Shown here: one piece after another, positions 23,481 through 36,202 of the stretch
Numbering within the stretch: position 1 is the first letter of the stretch
How the letters are laid out: the number at the start of each line of letters is the position of its first letter
Assembly: GCF_933775445.1 (NCBI RefSeq)
Contig: NC_065873.1
Coordinates: 23,994,001-24,058,000 of the forward strand
Length of the DNA: 64,000 bases
Direction of reading: 5' to 3'
Source of the DNA: Argentina anserina
Lineage: Eukaryota > Streptophyta > Magnoliopsida > Rosales > Rosaceae
Notes under the pieces: generated by a model
Told to the model about the DNA's origin: nothing
The model's database searches: none
Seen by the model: the letters and a program-made list of their open reading frames with translations, nothing else
Program-made: the position numbers and the translations under genes

Positions 23481-25117
23481 CTAGGCTGTATGGAATCGGA
23501 AGCGGGGACTTGGAAGCGAAGCGTTTAGAAGCGCGGAAGTGTTTTTTTCAAAATTTCTTGGAAGCGGGGACGTTTCGGAAGCGCGGAATAAAATAATATA
23601 TAATTAAAGATATCAATCTGTATATATAATATTACAAAAACACAAAAATAGCAAATTCAAAGTCATTATCCGATTCATAGCAAATTCAATGTTATTGTTA
23701 CACAACCAAATAAACTCAATAAAAATAAAGACAATACTACTTATAAATCAACGACATCATCCTCATGAACATTCTCCTGAACATTATCAAACAAAACAGC
23801 CTCCAAAGTCGGTTCATCAAGAGAAAAATCCTCAAACTCAAGCCTTCCAAGATTAGTTTCATCTAATGAATCAAATTGATCACCTCCAACATCCCACATG
23901 TGAAACGGACCTTCCTTGTAAGAGTCACTACATCTAGATACGGACCTCCAACATCCCATAACTATCTGCCTCCTCTAAAATACTCTTACCAAAAGTATGC
24001 TTTGATCGAGAACACAATTTCAATACTTTGGAAAGGAGAAAAGTGGTGAACCTGCAACCAAAACAACCAGTGCAAATTATGGATCACAAAATCATTCACC
24101 ATACTTTTATCATCAGACTATCGAATTGTAAAGAACAAACAAACCTCATTTTGCTACCCAATGCATTCCGATATCCCTTCTCAGCTTCAAAAGCTATTGC
24201 ACTTCTCAATCCATTTCCACTGAAACACTGGAAGCCAAAAGTTGGAAACATCAATTTGCTAGATATCTAAAATCGTAAAATCTCATTGAACATCAGTGAA
24301 ACTAAAAAAACTCGAAATACATATTCCCAAAATCACATTCCCTAGTTTATTTTTTTTTTCAATCACAAAAAGATGGGGCATTCGGGTGGAGACAAGGAGC
24401 CAACTACAACATACTATGCCAGCTGAAACTGCCAGTGCCATACTTACTGCACAAACATGACATGCCTAACCAACAAGACCAACAAACCTGCACAAGGGTG
24501 ATAAACTGATAATGAATACAAAGCACAAGCTTCAGTAAGACATCTTCCGTTGATTGATTCCAAAGCTCACATTATCAACCCTACTAACAAGTATTAGTTT
24601 TTCTCAATCAAAACAGAGCTCATTAGCAAACTCAAACTGGAAACAATGAAACCGTAGCGATTATGTAATTAGATACAGAGAAACAGAAACTATTAGGACA
24701 ACTTCGGAACCAAAGCTCGTAACTTTGGAGCAGAACTGAAACACCAAAACCAAACATACAAAGGGAAGTTAGGAAAGTACCTACTGCAAAATCCTCAATG
24801 CTCTGCAGAATCAATAACACCCAGAAACTCTAGAAGCAGCTCCAGTGACACAAATTCAATTCCCAATTCAACTTCCATCCCAATAGGTAAGAGACGGGGA
24901 TGCTGGAGGGAGGTAAGAAAGAAATTAGGTTTTAATTAATATTACAAAATTGCACACGCTTCCTTCCGGCCTATTTGACGCTTCCAATTTAGAAGCTCGC
25001 GCTTCCATATCGCTTCCAAACCACCTTTTTCTCAGAATCGCGCTTCCGGCCGCTTCCGACGGGCTTCCGCTTCGGAAGCGCGAAGCGCAACTGCAGGCAA
25101 GCTTCCGTGCTTCTTAG
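23481..25117. mobile_element. hAT-like element with GGAAGCG subterminal arrays, inside the LINE
   Basis: A perfect 8-bp target duplication CTTGTCTC (23473-23480 and 25118-25125) brackets a 1,637-bp insertion that splits the LINE reverse transcriptase between GGLRQ and GDPLSP. Termini are weak inverted repeats (CTAGGCTG and its partner CTTCTTAG). Both ends are crowded with GGAAGCG/CGCTTCC motifs (23495-23590 and 24955-25112). A 72-codon minus-strand frame at 23741-23959 is rich in Asp/Glu and resembles the acidic C-terminal tails of hAT transposases, but that is only an impression. Confidence 0.8.
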
Positions 25118-26524
25118 CTTGTCTCAACCCCCCACTAGGTCGAGAAGTCTTCCCCGGTATACCATTAAGAATAATAGAGAAAGTTACCGAAGTTACACAA
25201 GACATAATGAGCGGCACCCAATCAGAGGCAAACCTAAATCGAAAAAGGACCCCTTCCAAGAAATCTCATTCCACCCTATCATAAGCCGTATTCATATCAA
25301 GTTTGAGCCCTAACTCATGCTTCCCACCCTCCTTTGACTTCAAATAGTGATATGACTCATGAGCTAAGAGAAGGTTATTTTGAATTTGCCGATCGCGAAC
25401 AAAAGCATTTTGATTAGGAGAAATGAGAGCCGGCAAAACAACCCTAAGGCGGTTAGCAAGAAACTTTGAAAGAATCTTGTATGAGTTGTTGCAAAGGCTA
25501 ATCGGCCGGAAGTGAGAAGTCGACACCGGGCTCTCCACTTTAGGAATGAGAACAATGTTTGTCAAGTTCATAGAGCTAGTAGCCATACCCCCATTCTGAA
25601 AAGCTTTGCTAGTATTAAAAACCACCTCCTTCACAATACTCCAATATTTTTGGTAAAATAAGCCGGGAAAGCCATCCGGTCCCGGGGCTTACAAAGCCCC
25701 AACTGATCAATTGCTACTTTTATTTCCTCAGTCACTGGCGCCAAGAGAGTGGAGTTCATATCCTCAGTAATTCCGGAACGAACACCAATGAGAGAGTTTC
25801 CCCAATTTCTAGGCCCGGCACTAGTAAAAAGATTCTGAAAATGAGTCTCAAACTCTCTCCTAATCATATTCTCCCCCATCAACCAGGTACCATCAGCAGA
25901 TTGTATCCTCAAAATTTTGTTCCTTTGGCGGTGTTGAAGTGTGTCGGATGGAAAAAGCGAGAGTTGGAGTCTCCAGTTTTCAGCCACTTGACTCTTGATC
26001 TTTGATGCCAGTACTTCTTTTCTTTAATCCACAATTCATTCAATTTTGAATACACTTCCATTTGTTTTTCTGAACTGGTCCAAGCCTCCAAGGATGTTGC
26101 CCCTGAAGCTCATCAAGTTCTAAAATACAATCTTTAATCATCTCTTTATTGCTCCTTGGGAATCTATTCTTACCCCAGGCCTTCAGTTTTGATCTGCAAC
26201 GGCTTATATTCCTCCTCCAAGTAGTAGCAGGCCCAATAGTACAATAACTCAACCAGCTATCATCAATCAGTGTCCTTACTTCCGGCTCATCAGCCCTAGA
26301 TGTCATGAATAGCAGGGGAGTGTGATCCGAACCCACACGAGGAAGATGTGTGAGGGAAGTGTCCGGCCAGGGTAGAAGCCACTCCGAACTAACTAAGGCA
26401 CGATCCAACCTTTCTTGAAGAACCACCACACCATTTTCTTTTCTCACCCAAGTGTACATCTGACCCTTGAACCCAATGTCCATGAGACTATTAGAATTCA
26501 TGAAATCACCTAAAAAGTGATGCC

Positions 26525-27298
26525 TAAGTTAGTTTAATTTACCATGATTGCGAGGTGTAGAGAAGGAGACTAGTCAACTCAGAATTAGCTTTCTTCTAGT
26601 CCATCGCATGTGTAGAACAGTAGAAGGTCTTCTCTTTTGGTTTTCTTTCGTTCTCCTTCATATAGCTGTCAAGTACGTACTATGTGCAGTTTAGTTGAGA
26701 AGCACTAAAACTTCTTTTACCGCTTCAGAATTCAGATTGATCGATCAATAAACTCCATAGTGAGAGAGTGGATAAAGATTGCACCAACTCTACCAGTGTA
26801 GTAGAACAAGTTTATTCAGTATGCAAAATGCAATGTATCAACATTTATGCTTTCAACGTTTATGCTTCGATTCTATTATTGAGCCAGACTATCATTGGCT
26901 TCATTGCTATAATGCAGTGACAGATACAATTCCAAATTAAGAAAAGTTGTTCATTAGCACTACAAATCATCGGAAATCTGATGAGGTTCTAGTTGAGCAA
27001 CAATTAGTGAATCATTCAATGTCTTGCATCAAACAGTTTAAGCTAGCCCTTAAAATTGAGCACACAAGCAAACCCAACCCTTGTGTGCTTTTAGTATTGG
27101 TGAAACTGAATTGAAGTAACAACTAACAGTTACCACCGGACATGTATGTTGCAACTGTGAAATGTTTGCATTGTTCATCTATACAATTGTACAACAGGTA
27201 AGTTATAGCAGAAATACTGAAATACAGAGTAAAAAGCAACAGAAAGATAATAATAACCCAAAGGACATAGAGGAGTAGAGGACTTCCAAGCTTGGCTT
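26525..27298. other. Intergenic; 3' region of the small 27.3-27.6 kb gene
   Basis: AT-rich. Towards the right edge it probably contains the 3' UTR of the minus-strand small gene; an open frame at 27123-27308 with a hydrophobic stretch continues past that gene's stop in another frame and is not taken as coding. Confidence 0.4.
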
Positions 27299-27589
27299 CT
27301 ACCAACAACTGAGTCGAAGCGCTTCTTCAAACCTCTTTTCCACCAATGCCTGGGATTCTTCACCACTATCCAAGCACGTCTCATCCCGGCAATGGTGATC
27401 AGAATCTGCTCTTGCTTTGCGGGCAATACTGGTTGCCAGTCCGGAAACCCATTTCAGCGGCGAGACTTGATTGCCCAGAAAGCTAGTTACAGGTGGTGGC
27501 AGAGGAGGAAGATCAGAAACAAAAGATGGTTTAAAGTGGTGAGAGTGGGGGTGATCGGAGAGAAGGAGCATTGCTGCTGTAGGTGCCAT
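27299..27589 (-). CDS. Small unknown plant protein, 96 aa, ending in LRLSCW
   Basis: Intact single-exon frame starting MAPTAAMLLLSDHPHSHHF and ending VEKRFEEALRLSCW. Features: a Pro-rich segment (SDLPPLPPPVTSFLG), a basic central part (SIARKARADSDHH) and an amphipathic C-terminal stretch. No signal peptide or membrane helix. A TATA-like CTTATATATATATG lies about 45-60 bp upstream of the ATG on the minus strand (27635-27650), supporting transcription. I believe plant proteins with a similar C-terminal motif exist, but I cannot name a function. Confidence 0.6.
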   Translation of the reverse strand: MAPTAAMLLLSDHPHSHHFKPSFVSDLPPLPPPVTSFLGNQVSPLKWVSGLATSIARKARADSDHHCRDETCLDSGEESQALVEKRFEEALRLSCW

Positions 27590-27631
27590 AGATGATCATA
27601 AACAACTATGAATGAAGTATGTATCTGAGTT

Positions 27632-27650
27632 CATATATATATAAGGAGAG
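27632..27650 (-). promoter_or_regulatory. TATA box for the 96-aa protein gene
   Basis: Minus-strand TATATATATA about 50 bp upstream of the start codon at 27589, at a plausible distance for a short 5' UTR. Confidence 0.45.
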
Positions 27651-30548
27651 AAAAGACAGACGACGAGATCGACATTGGTACCAAAACCAGCAAACCCTAC
27701 CCACTGGATTCTGAGGGCGTAGCTTGTAATGAGTATGCACTATGCAGTAATTAAGTACTGCCCCGAGTCTAGCTGCGGTCCGCAAATGGTTCGAAAACCC
27801 ACGTGTAATATTATATGTGACGACATATCAACAAGTCATCTTGCAATTTACTCCCACATCGGAAATACGGTAAATCACTAAATTGTAATATTGTTTATGA
27901 AGGTGAAACTTATGATTAAATATTGCCGAGTCTAGTAGCGTGGACGTGGACTTGTTACTAAGCAGGGCATTATAGTGATTGGTGATGAAGAAGTTCCGAG
28001 TCATGGGATTGTGTTCATCTTGGTTTGTTGACCTCGGTGAGGTCACACTTAAGTCTGAGCACAATTAACCACATCATTCTAACCGAACCTCGATCATGTC
28101 GTGGCTGGTTCGATGAGTGTCACACTTTGGCAAACTAAGAATTAGTGATACACTTTCCAGTGCTAGCTTGGCCTAGAATTACTCATCAGTCATCACACAA
28201 TCACTTTTTAATTTTTTTATTGTGAGAAAATTTACGATTTTCTTGACCACCAAGACACCGGAAGGTTTTCAATTTCCGACCGATTGCAACCAAGTTGCTG
28301 CCTTTCACGATGTTAATCAGAGGTATAAGTCCCGTCTCTCATGATAATGAAGATCATCAGATGGTGAACAAGTCGATTATGATTTTATCAGATATGCATG
28401 GTAAGGAAGCTGAGCAAGCAGGAATATTGCTGTTGAGGATGGGAACAAGTTAATACTTGGGAGAAATTCTAGTATGAATCGAGCTTCCCTCTACCTATTG
28501 GTCCCGAATATGTCTCACAACCCTAATATAATATTGTTACCACCCATTGCTTTTGTTTTGTAGGTTGATCCAACCTATCTCATTGGTTTGTTGTTTAAGT
28601 ACGTAGTCTCAGATCTTTGCCGAAATCATGTGCATTGCTCCTCTAGTAAGAGAAAGAGTGGAGTTACTTTTTTGAAATTAAAGTGCGGAGTTTTTTATTT
28701 ACTCATTTTCAGTCATATTTTTACATTTCCACCATTCAGTATATATATATTATCTATACAAAATTTAATTGATTTGTTAATGTTTAAGTATAAATTTTTT
28801 ATTAAATTAACTAACTGAATATGTTCAATCAGAACTGTTCTTGTAAATCATAACTATGGAAGCTTAAACAATTATTAAATTAATTAAATTTTTGTATAAA
28901 TGATCTATACATATATATATACCTACATACTAAATGATAAAGATTTGAAAATATAACTGAAAAATGAATTAAATAAGAAATTATACACTTTAATTTTATA
29001 ACGAGACTCCGCTCTCAAAGGAACTATATATATAGCTTTCTCTTTCAAGTTTCAAGCCATCCTTACCACGGTGACATACTGAATTGGTGATGTGGTCCTT
29101 TAGTCAATAGTTAGTTTGAATATCGCATACATTTCACTCTCGTTGTGTCGTTCTGACAGACAATGATGATTGATATGAATCATATGATGCACCCAAAACA
29201 TATGTCAAATATATTCTTTTAACAGTGGCTACGTACTACCGGACCACTATTTAAATATATCATCGACCATTATTGTACGTATGCGTATTCATTTTATAAG
29301 TAAAGAGTCTTATTATACGTCATTCAAGTAAGAACAAGAATTAATGTAATTAGCTGAGGCTATAGCTCGTGTAACAATTTGATTTTGTAAGACTCACTAG
29401 GCACTAGTCACTATGATCGTGATTATGAAATATAGGAAGTTACACATGCATCCAAGCAAAAAATGCAAGACAACTGAAACGAAAATTTCACCAAGTACGT
29501 GAACGCATACAAATCAAAGCCCGACAAAACTTAAGTTAGCTACATATATACTTTGTTAATTTGCATTTACTATGACTTTGGATTCCTCGTATATATACAT
29601 ACTCTGCATTCATTAGATTCTTCGGCATCGATCAATAATAAGATTAGCAATATGGTTATGTACTCGATAAATTAAGGCAGATGCTAGCTGATGAATTTCA
29701 ATTATACTGATGAAACACACTAAAAGTTCGATTTCTATTTGCGTTCCAACAGAACTCTAGCTAACATTCCAGTTCAGAATCAGCATATCCAGCAACATAT
29801 GCATAGTGATCGACCTCTTTATTTTTAATTGAATTTGAAGCAGTTTGTCAACAATCGAGCAAGCTACCTAACTGGTTCACTTAACTTTCAATCCTTTCTC
29901 GTTCATTTCTCTAAGATCTAAGGAGCGCACTGGTTTGCTCATGCACAATGTAATCATTGTTTTTAGAAGAACAAAGATATGGTACACCCTCCTAAATTGT
30001 GTTACTGCCAACATGTTTACTATCCATGATTATTGGCAAGATACTTTGTACAAATAACCCCTAAAGGCTAAAGCTAAAAGGAAGGGCAGCATTATATGGT
30101 ATGTTCACTATGGGTTTCCATCATTTCTCATATTAATCATATATGAATGAATATAATTTGATTAAAGCCATCAGATCCATCTTTCCTTGTCAATGAAGAA
30201 ATCATATCTTACGTCCACGATAAACAAGGTATATATATGCTAATTACTTGATCAAAATGGATTTGATCGACTTCATTTTTTTTTATTAAAAGGATTATGA
30301 TATCATGAGAAGATGAATATTATATATAAACAAGACTAGAGTAGAAATAGAACGTACGTGATCGTCTGATAGAAGATCTCATCGTATAGATAGATACATC
30401 ACATAATCTTCCCAAAAGAAATGCATCCCAACTTTGATCTCTATCAATATTGCAAGATTACACTTGAATCGTTTTGATTTTCCTCCTACAAGTATACACC
30501 TTTCCATTTAAAAATCCTTAAATCCCTTAATCATAGGATGTTAATTTA
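27651..30548. other. Gene-poor AT-rich DNA
   Basis: About 2.9 kb with no frame longer than about 78 codons and no recognisable domain, RNA gene or bounded transposon. The part near 28700-29000 is very AT-rich. Confidence 0.5.
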
Positions 30549-30824
30549 GTGGTCGAGTTTTATAATCCCCGAACAACCCAAACCAAATGTGAGCTTTCCA
30601 CCCATACAAAACGACAATGCGTACAATATGAATGGCGCAGGGTCGTTTTATACAGGCATCTCAGCCCTGGACTATATGAAACCTACCTCCCCTCTTCCCT
30701 CACCAACCTTAAGAGACACCTCTCCATATTTAAAGCCTACTCTCACTCCCAGACACAGACCTACGCCGAATCTGTGTTTGTGAGAGAGAGACTACCCCTC
30801 TCTCCCTCCCTAGGTTTTCCTTTA

Positions 30825-30863
<39 letters not shown>

Positions 30864-31062
30864 CCTTTCGTTTTCATCGCCTCCTCGTCTATTTTCAGAA
30901 ACCCAAACCCATAATTTCCACCAACCCTTTTCTCTCAAAAACAAGCAAAATTTCCAACCTTTCACCATGCCCATGTGTTGAAAATGCTTTCTTTGCATAC
31001 CCATTTGATCAAAATCGAATCTTTCTGAATTGGTTTCTGTAATCATATCGTAATACTAATCA
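30549..31062 (+). promoter_or_regulatory. Promoter/5' UTR of BT1 with a CT microsatellite
   Basis: A TATA-like CATATTTAAAG at 30725-30735 and a (TC)n run at 30829-30861 lie in the expected promoter to leader interval. CT-rich leaders are common near plant transcription starts. A plus-strand open frame covering 30549-30914 spans the TATA region and is not supported as a gene. Confidence 0.5.
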
Positions 31063-33388
31063 ATGGGCCGGAACGAGGTTCAGCTTTTCGATGACCGGAG
31101 CGATGGGCTCTTCTCCGTTTGCAATTTGGGGTTTCCCTCCACTCCCCAATATCCCGGCGGCTTGTTCGCCAGTGTTTCCCAGGTCGGAATGGGGTTCGGT
31201 GTCTCGCCTCCGTCGCCGGAGCCGCAGAACCCGCGAGGCGGCGTGAAGCTGTCGTATGCGGACCTGTACATGAAGTATGTGGAGGGCTTTAAGAATTTCG
31301 GGGCGAGAGAGGAGGAGGTAGTAGGGGAAGGAGGGGTGGTGGTGAAGAAGAAGGGTGGTCTTAAGTTGAAGATTAAGATAGCTAATCCTTCTCTTAGGAG
31401 GTTGATTAGTGGCGCCGTGGCCGGAGCGGTGTCGAGGACGGCGGTGGCGCCGTTGGAGACTATAAGGACGCATTTGATGGTTGGGAGTAGTGGGAATTCG
31501 AGTGCTGAGGTGTTTAATGATATTATGAAGGTTGATGGGTGGACTGGATTGTTTAGGGGGAATTTGGTCAATGTGATTCGGGTTGCGCCGAGCAAGGCTA
31601 TAGAGGTATGGAAAATTGGTCGTTTCATGTACACTTTTAGCAGCATTGGTCATTTTGTTTGGTTAGGTTGATGATGTTGAATTATTTGGTTGTTAGCTGA
31701 TGGCTATTGACCATTTGTGTGATTGAGATATGGGTTCTGTTGGTTGTTGGCATTGCTTATTAACTGATCTTGCGCTTTCTGTTTTGCTACTTTTTCTGCC
31801 ATTACATACATTTCAACACATATCCTTATGTCATCACTTTATTTGTGTCAATTGACTCAATTCTTACAACAGGGATGCCTGAAACTAAGAGTACTTTGTT
31901 TGCCCTCAGTGAAATTATTGAGTTACATTTTATTCACCCATTTGCTTCTGCTGTCATATATTTCATTTAAAACCCTTCACACCAATGACCTGATATGGAT
32001 GCTACAAAACTTTTCTACCGTAGGCAGCCCCTGGTTGTTGTGTTAGAAATTAGTGGTTGCCGCCTGTCAATTTTTTAGTAAATATTCATTGCAGATGGCT
32101 TAGGTTAGTAGATGTTTTCGTTCTTTACATATGCTCTTGCAGTGGGCTTGTCAAGGAACTTTAGTCTTGCAGGAAATGTTAAATTGCCGTTCCTCATGTC
32201 GTTCATAAACATTTGCATGATTGTTGTCACTCCAGGTCCTTAACTCACCTAGCGTTCATTAGACAATTTGCATCAAAGAAATTGAGTTGTTTGCATGTTG
32301 CTCTTTGTTAGTCTTAGAAGGGGGAAAGACTGCTGCAATTTCTGATTGACTTGCTTGTTTGTTTTTCCTATTAGCTTTCTTTAGCTATGGTACTTCTCAT
32401 CATTGAAGAATGGAACTTATGTTTGAGGAAATGGTCTTTCTGGTTTCAGTTCAAATTACAGAAAATTTTGAGGTTTGCTTTTTATGGGATGAGGACTTTG
32501 TGTGTTTGTGTGTGTTTTTTTTTTGGTTTTTATACAATATAAGTGCATGTTTAGTAAATTAGTTGTGTTGGACACTTGTCACATTTAATGAAATATGGGA
32601 ATCCAATTTTTGATAGGGTTTTAAAGATATCAATTTTCTTTTATTTTTTTTGGCTAAGTTTTTGTTCTCTTTTCTGCAGCTGTTTGCTTATGACACGGTT
32701 AACAAGCGTTTGTCACCTAAAGCTGGAGAACAGTCTAAACTTCCAATTCCTGCCTCATTAGTTGCAGGAGCATGTGCTGGAGTGAGTTCCACTCTTATCA
32801 CATACCCCCTTGAGTTACTGAAGACTCGGCTAACCATTCAGGTACTGTGAAAACGCAGAAGTTCTGTTCATATCTTTGACTATAGTTTTCACATGATGGT
32901 GTTTGCTAAATTTGCAGAGAGGCGTATATAACGGTCTTCTAGATGCATTTGTAAAAATTGTCCAAGAAGAGGGACCTGCAGAGCTCTATAGAGGTCTTGC
33001 CCCCAGTCTTATTGGAGTCATTCCCTATGCTGCAGCAAATTACTGTGCTTATGACACATTGCGGAAAGCCTATCGTAAGATTTTCAAGCAGGAGAAGATT
33101 GGGAACATTCAGACCCTTTTAATTGGATCAGCAGCTGGTGCTATTTCAAGTACTGCGACTTTCCCACTCGAAGTGGCTCGCAAGCATATGCAGGTGGGGG
33201 CTGTGGGTGGAAGACAGTATACTGGTGTGATTCACGCCCTTACAAGCATACTTGAACATGAAGGTATTCCTGGTTTATACAGGGGGCTCGGGCCTAGCTG
33301 CGTGAAATTGGTCCCTGCAGCTGGGATTTCTTTTATGTGTTACGAAGCAATGAAGAAGATACTAGTAGAGGAGGATGAGGAAGCATAG
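31063..33388 (+). CDS. BT1: BT1-type adenine nucleotide carrier (mitochondrial carrier family)
   Basis: Three exons (31063-31605, 32680-32841, 32918-33388), all GT-AG and phase 0, encode 391 aa. The three mitochondrial-carrier repeats carry the signatures PLETIR (residues 130-135), PLELLK and PLEVAR, each followed by a G-rich LYRGL/LFRGN motif. A ~105-residue N-terminal extension precedes the first repeat, as in Brittle1 proteins. Family knowledge: BT1 homologues move adenine nucleotides (or ADP-glucose in cereal endosperm) across plastid and/or mitochondrial membranes; eudicot forms are usually uniport-like adenylate exporters. Convergent with the Alba gene 650 bp downstream. No defects. Confidence 0.92.
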
Positions 33389-34039
33389 GAAACTTACAAA
33401 AAGTTTTAACTATATATCACACATCGGATGTACCAGGGAGGAAAGAAGTGGGATAGGTTATTTTTTATGATAGGGGGCATGTTTCCCTTTTCTTAATGTT
33501 GGATAATTTTCGATCTAGTTTTGCGACTCAGATATTTTTGCGACTCAGTTCAGGGAGCCTTGGGTTGAGGTTAGAATTTTGATGTTATTGACAATTGATT
33601 TAAATCCATGTAGTCTTTTGCTCTTGAAAGAATTATTTGCAGTGTATGATCTTAGATACTGTCTGTAAATGAAATTACTCAACGTTGGCAGTTACGTTAC
33701 TTGACAAACTCAATCAATGCAAATGAAATCAGAGAACTAAGCTGCTCGTTGGTGATCTGGTAGAAGAAAGCAATTGAACAACAAAATTCACTATAGCACT
33801 AAAAAGCTTGAAAAGAACAAGGATGATCTACCAGCAAAGAAAAACTAGAAGTCTTCATATCATAAGATTGTCAAACACTGAATAGATCCAAATTTAGCAG
33901 GGAGAATTGCATTACAACAACTCCTAGATGGAAGTTTATAGCTAAACAAGAACCAATTGGAGAAGCCAATCTACGAACAGAAGTTAGAAATCCACAGCTT
34001 TAGAGAAGTTATCAGTTACTGCAATCTGAAACACACATT
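33389..34039. other. Convergent 3' UTR interval
   Basis: Holds the 3' UTRs of BT1 (+) and the Alba gene (-). Nothing else seen. Confidence 0.45.
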
Positions 34040-35204
34040 TCAACTCTGGTCTTCATATTCATTGGCTTCCTCAGCTGCAGCAGCCATCATCTCATCAAAC
34101 TTGTCCGACTTTCCCAGCAGTATTTCAATCTAAACAACAAAAATCAGATGATACAATCAGCTTGTCTGAGATGGAATAACATTAGTAAACTACTTCATGA
34201 AACAAAGGAAATGAATACTCAATTTTGATCATCACATGTTGTGTGAAGGTTAAGTGAAGAATGACCAAACATGAAGCAACCTTTTGCCCCCACAGCTATT
34301 ATTAAGAGCCTGGCATCTAATTGCTAGAACAGCCAGGCACTGAACCCCAAAACTCAAGCTGAGACCATCATATTAAGTCATTCAGAAACAAGCAAACTTG
34401 GAATAATATGATGCCTAGTTTCCTTACACAAAACATTTTTACACATAAAGCACATCTATGGCATCTTCCTTCAAAGCAATAGAAGCTAGATGTGCTCATA
34501 TGTGGGTACCATTCCGTGCTTCACTAACTTATAAGTTACATCAAGCTACTACATCATATAAAATGTACACCCGCATGTTATTAAGCTAATACATCATATA
34601 AAATGTACCTTGGCTTTCTGAATTGGCCTCCCACCAGCATCCTCCCTCATGTCAACAGTCTTGGTAATGATCTCTGCAAACAAATTAAATCAACATCAAC
34701 ACACATTTCAATCCAGCCCCGGAGTTATAACCGAAAGTCGGACAAACAATTACAAAACAGAGGCGTACTCTTCTCAACAGCCAATCCATTGTTCTTGAGA
34801 ATCTCAGCAATTGTAACAACCGTAGCAATCGCTGTTCGATACAAAAAAGAAAACCACAACAAACTGTCAACGCAGCTCTCAAATTTAACAATACTGAATC
34901 TCAATTGAGGGAAATACCCATTCCGAGACCGGAGAGCTCGACCTCATTGTTGAGCTGCATGTACTTCTGCAGAACCCCAAGATTGCGAAAACCATGAGTA
35001 CAATAATACTACATGTCGTTTGGAAGATCCGTATCAGTGCTGAAAGGCCTAGGGCTTAGGTATTACCTTGGCGAGATTGACATAGAAGAAGAGGGGCTTC
35101 TTGGTGTTGGAGACTTGGATGCGGTTCTGGATGCGGTGATTCTTCTTGTTCGCCGCCGCGTCGGTGATGTGGATGTCTTTCACTGCCTCCGTCAGTCCCT
35201 CCAT
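34040..35204 (-). CDS. Alba DNA/RNA-binding domain protein (At2g34160-like)
   Basis: Five exons on the minus strand: 35067-35204, 34918-34966, 34769-34831, 34609-34673, 34040-34129; in-phase total 134 aa. The protein reads NRIQVSNTKKPLFFYVNLAK, KYMQLNNEVELSGLGMAI, VVTIAEILKNNGLAVEKKI, GGRPIQKAKIEILL and ends in an acidic tail, the complete single Alba fold of the short plant Alba class. Alba proteins bind nucleic acids; plant short forms have been linked to genic R-loops and to RNA regulation. Which applies here is not visible. A TATA-like TTTAAATA lies about 100 bp upstream. Confidence 0.92.
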
Positions 35205-35300
35205 CGGCTTCGTCTTGTTTCTTTCTCTCTGTCTCGCTTGCGTTATTAAACCCTAAAGCTCTGCGAGAAACGGAGTGAGCAGGCTCAAGGAGTCGATGAG

Positions 35301-35367
35301 TATTTAAAACTCCCCAACTCCACTGGACAAAACTACGTCGTTTGGGGCAATCACGCCACGTCGTTTC
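35301..35367 (-). promoter_or_regulatory. TATA box and two ACGTCGTTT motifs upstream of the Alba gene
   Basis: The minus-strand TATA-like TTTAAATA is at 35301-35308, about 97 bp from the ATG. Further upstream are TACGTCGTTT (35334-35343) and CACGTCGTTTC (35357-35367). The same hexamer core occurs in the PPR/AFG1 and OCP3 upstream regions. Confidence 0.5.
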
Positions 35368-36202
35368 ACATACATATCAGTCAATTTTCTTTTCTTTTCT
35401 TTTTTTCTTTAAAAAAAGAGAGAGTCTAAACATAAACGCACCAGATCATTAGTAGCATTACGGTTGAGATGCCAAAAGTGTGATTGATAGTAGGTTTCAT
35501 AAACCGTTAGAACTCCAAAACTAGTCATCATTTTAGTGAAGCTCATTAGAAACGCTCTTAAACTTCCCTTTTATAAGAGGTGTTTCGTACTTTGGTTTAT
35601 TACGTTAAGAATTTTAGTGAAACTCATTAGAAGCACTCATGTACTTTCTTTTTATGAGAGGTGCTTCAATTGTTACATTTTAGTAGATAGAAACTGAGCA
35701 AGTTTGTGATTGTCTGATGTTGAAGTCGCTTTTGATGTTGGCAACTTGGCATTAGCTTCCAGATTACTAGTCCTCACAATTCCAGTAACTAAGATTTTGA
35801 AGGTGAAGACTTGAAGATAGAAGTCTGTGCAGACACAGGAAAGAAACAAAGAATCTGTATTGAATTATAAGGTTCCAACATGAATAAGTTTATCTCATTG
35901 ATAAGTTTACATCGCACAAAACAGTGTCCAATTCAGACCAATAAATAGCTTCTACATCCTCTTCTTAACAACAATACTGCACAACAATCACTAACATCAA
36001 AGTTCAATAAACATAAATACTTTTGAAAGGAGCAACAAAAAGGTAAGGAGGTTTCCTGTCATTTATGGTATCCACCAGACTCCCTTTTGGGACTTGGACC
36101 GCGCAGAGATTACAGAAAATGTTCTGTAGACAACTTTGTTTCACATCTTGATATATACACACAAAGGTGGAGAGAAATGGCGTTCGGACTGTCTCTAGTG
36201 AA
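35368..36202. other. Intergenic and CESA1 3' UTR
   Basis: Contains the upstream edge of the Alba gene and the 3' UTR of CESA1 (-). A short imperfect duplication (GTGAAACTCATTAGAA-type phrase, near 35530-35555 and 35610-35635) is visible. No gene. Confidence 0.4.

Larger units (their letters stand above)
21746..26524 (-). mobile_element. L1-type LINE, truncated at both ends and carrying two nested insertions
   Basis: Minus-strand non-LTR retrotransposon coding sequence in pieces: endonuclease C-terminus (SLMDIGFKGQMYTW, LTHLPRVGSDHTPLL) at 26040-26501, linker (WLKTGDSNSRFFH) at ~25930-26090, reverse transcriptase (NIVLIPKV, FRPISLCNNSYKILSK, LDMNTAYDRVEW-like) at 25266-25634, continuing SGGLRQ before 25125; then GDPLSPYLF resumes below 23473; the C-terminal region GKAK/CEGGMDFKDLHHFN and LWARVMKARYFP lies at 21780-22990. 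Frame changes and stops show it is dead. The gaps are caused by a hAT-like insertion (23481-25117) and a Harbinger/Tourist insertion (21899-22846). The 5' end is lost near 26524, and the 3' end is lost at the copia junction. Confidence 0.85.
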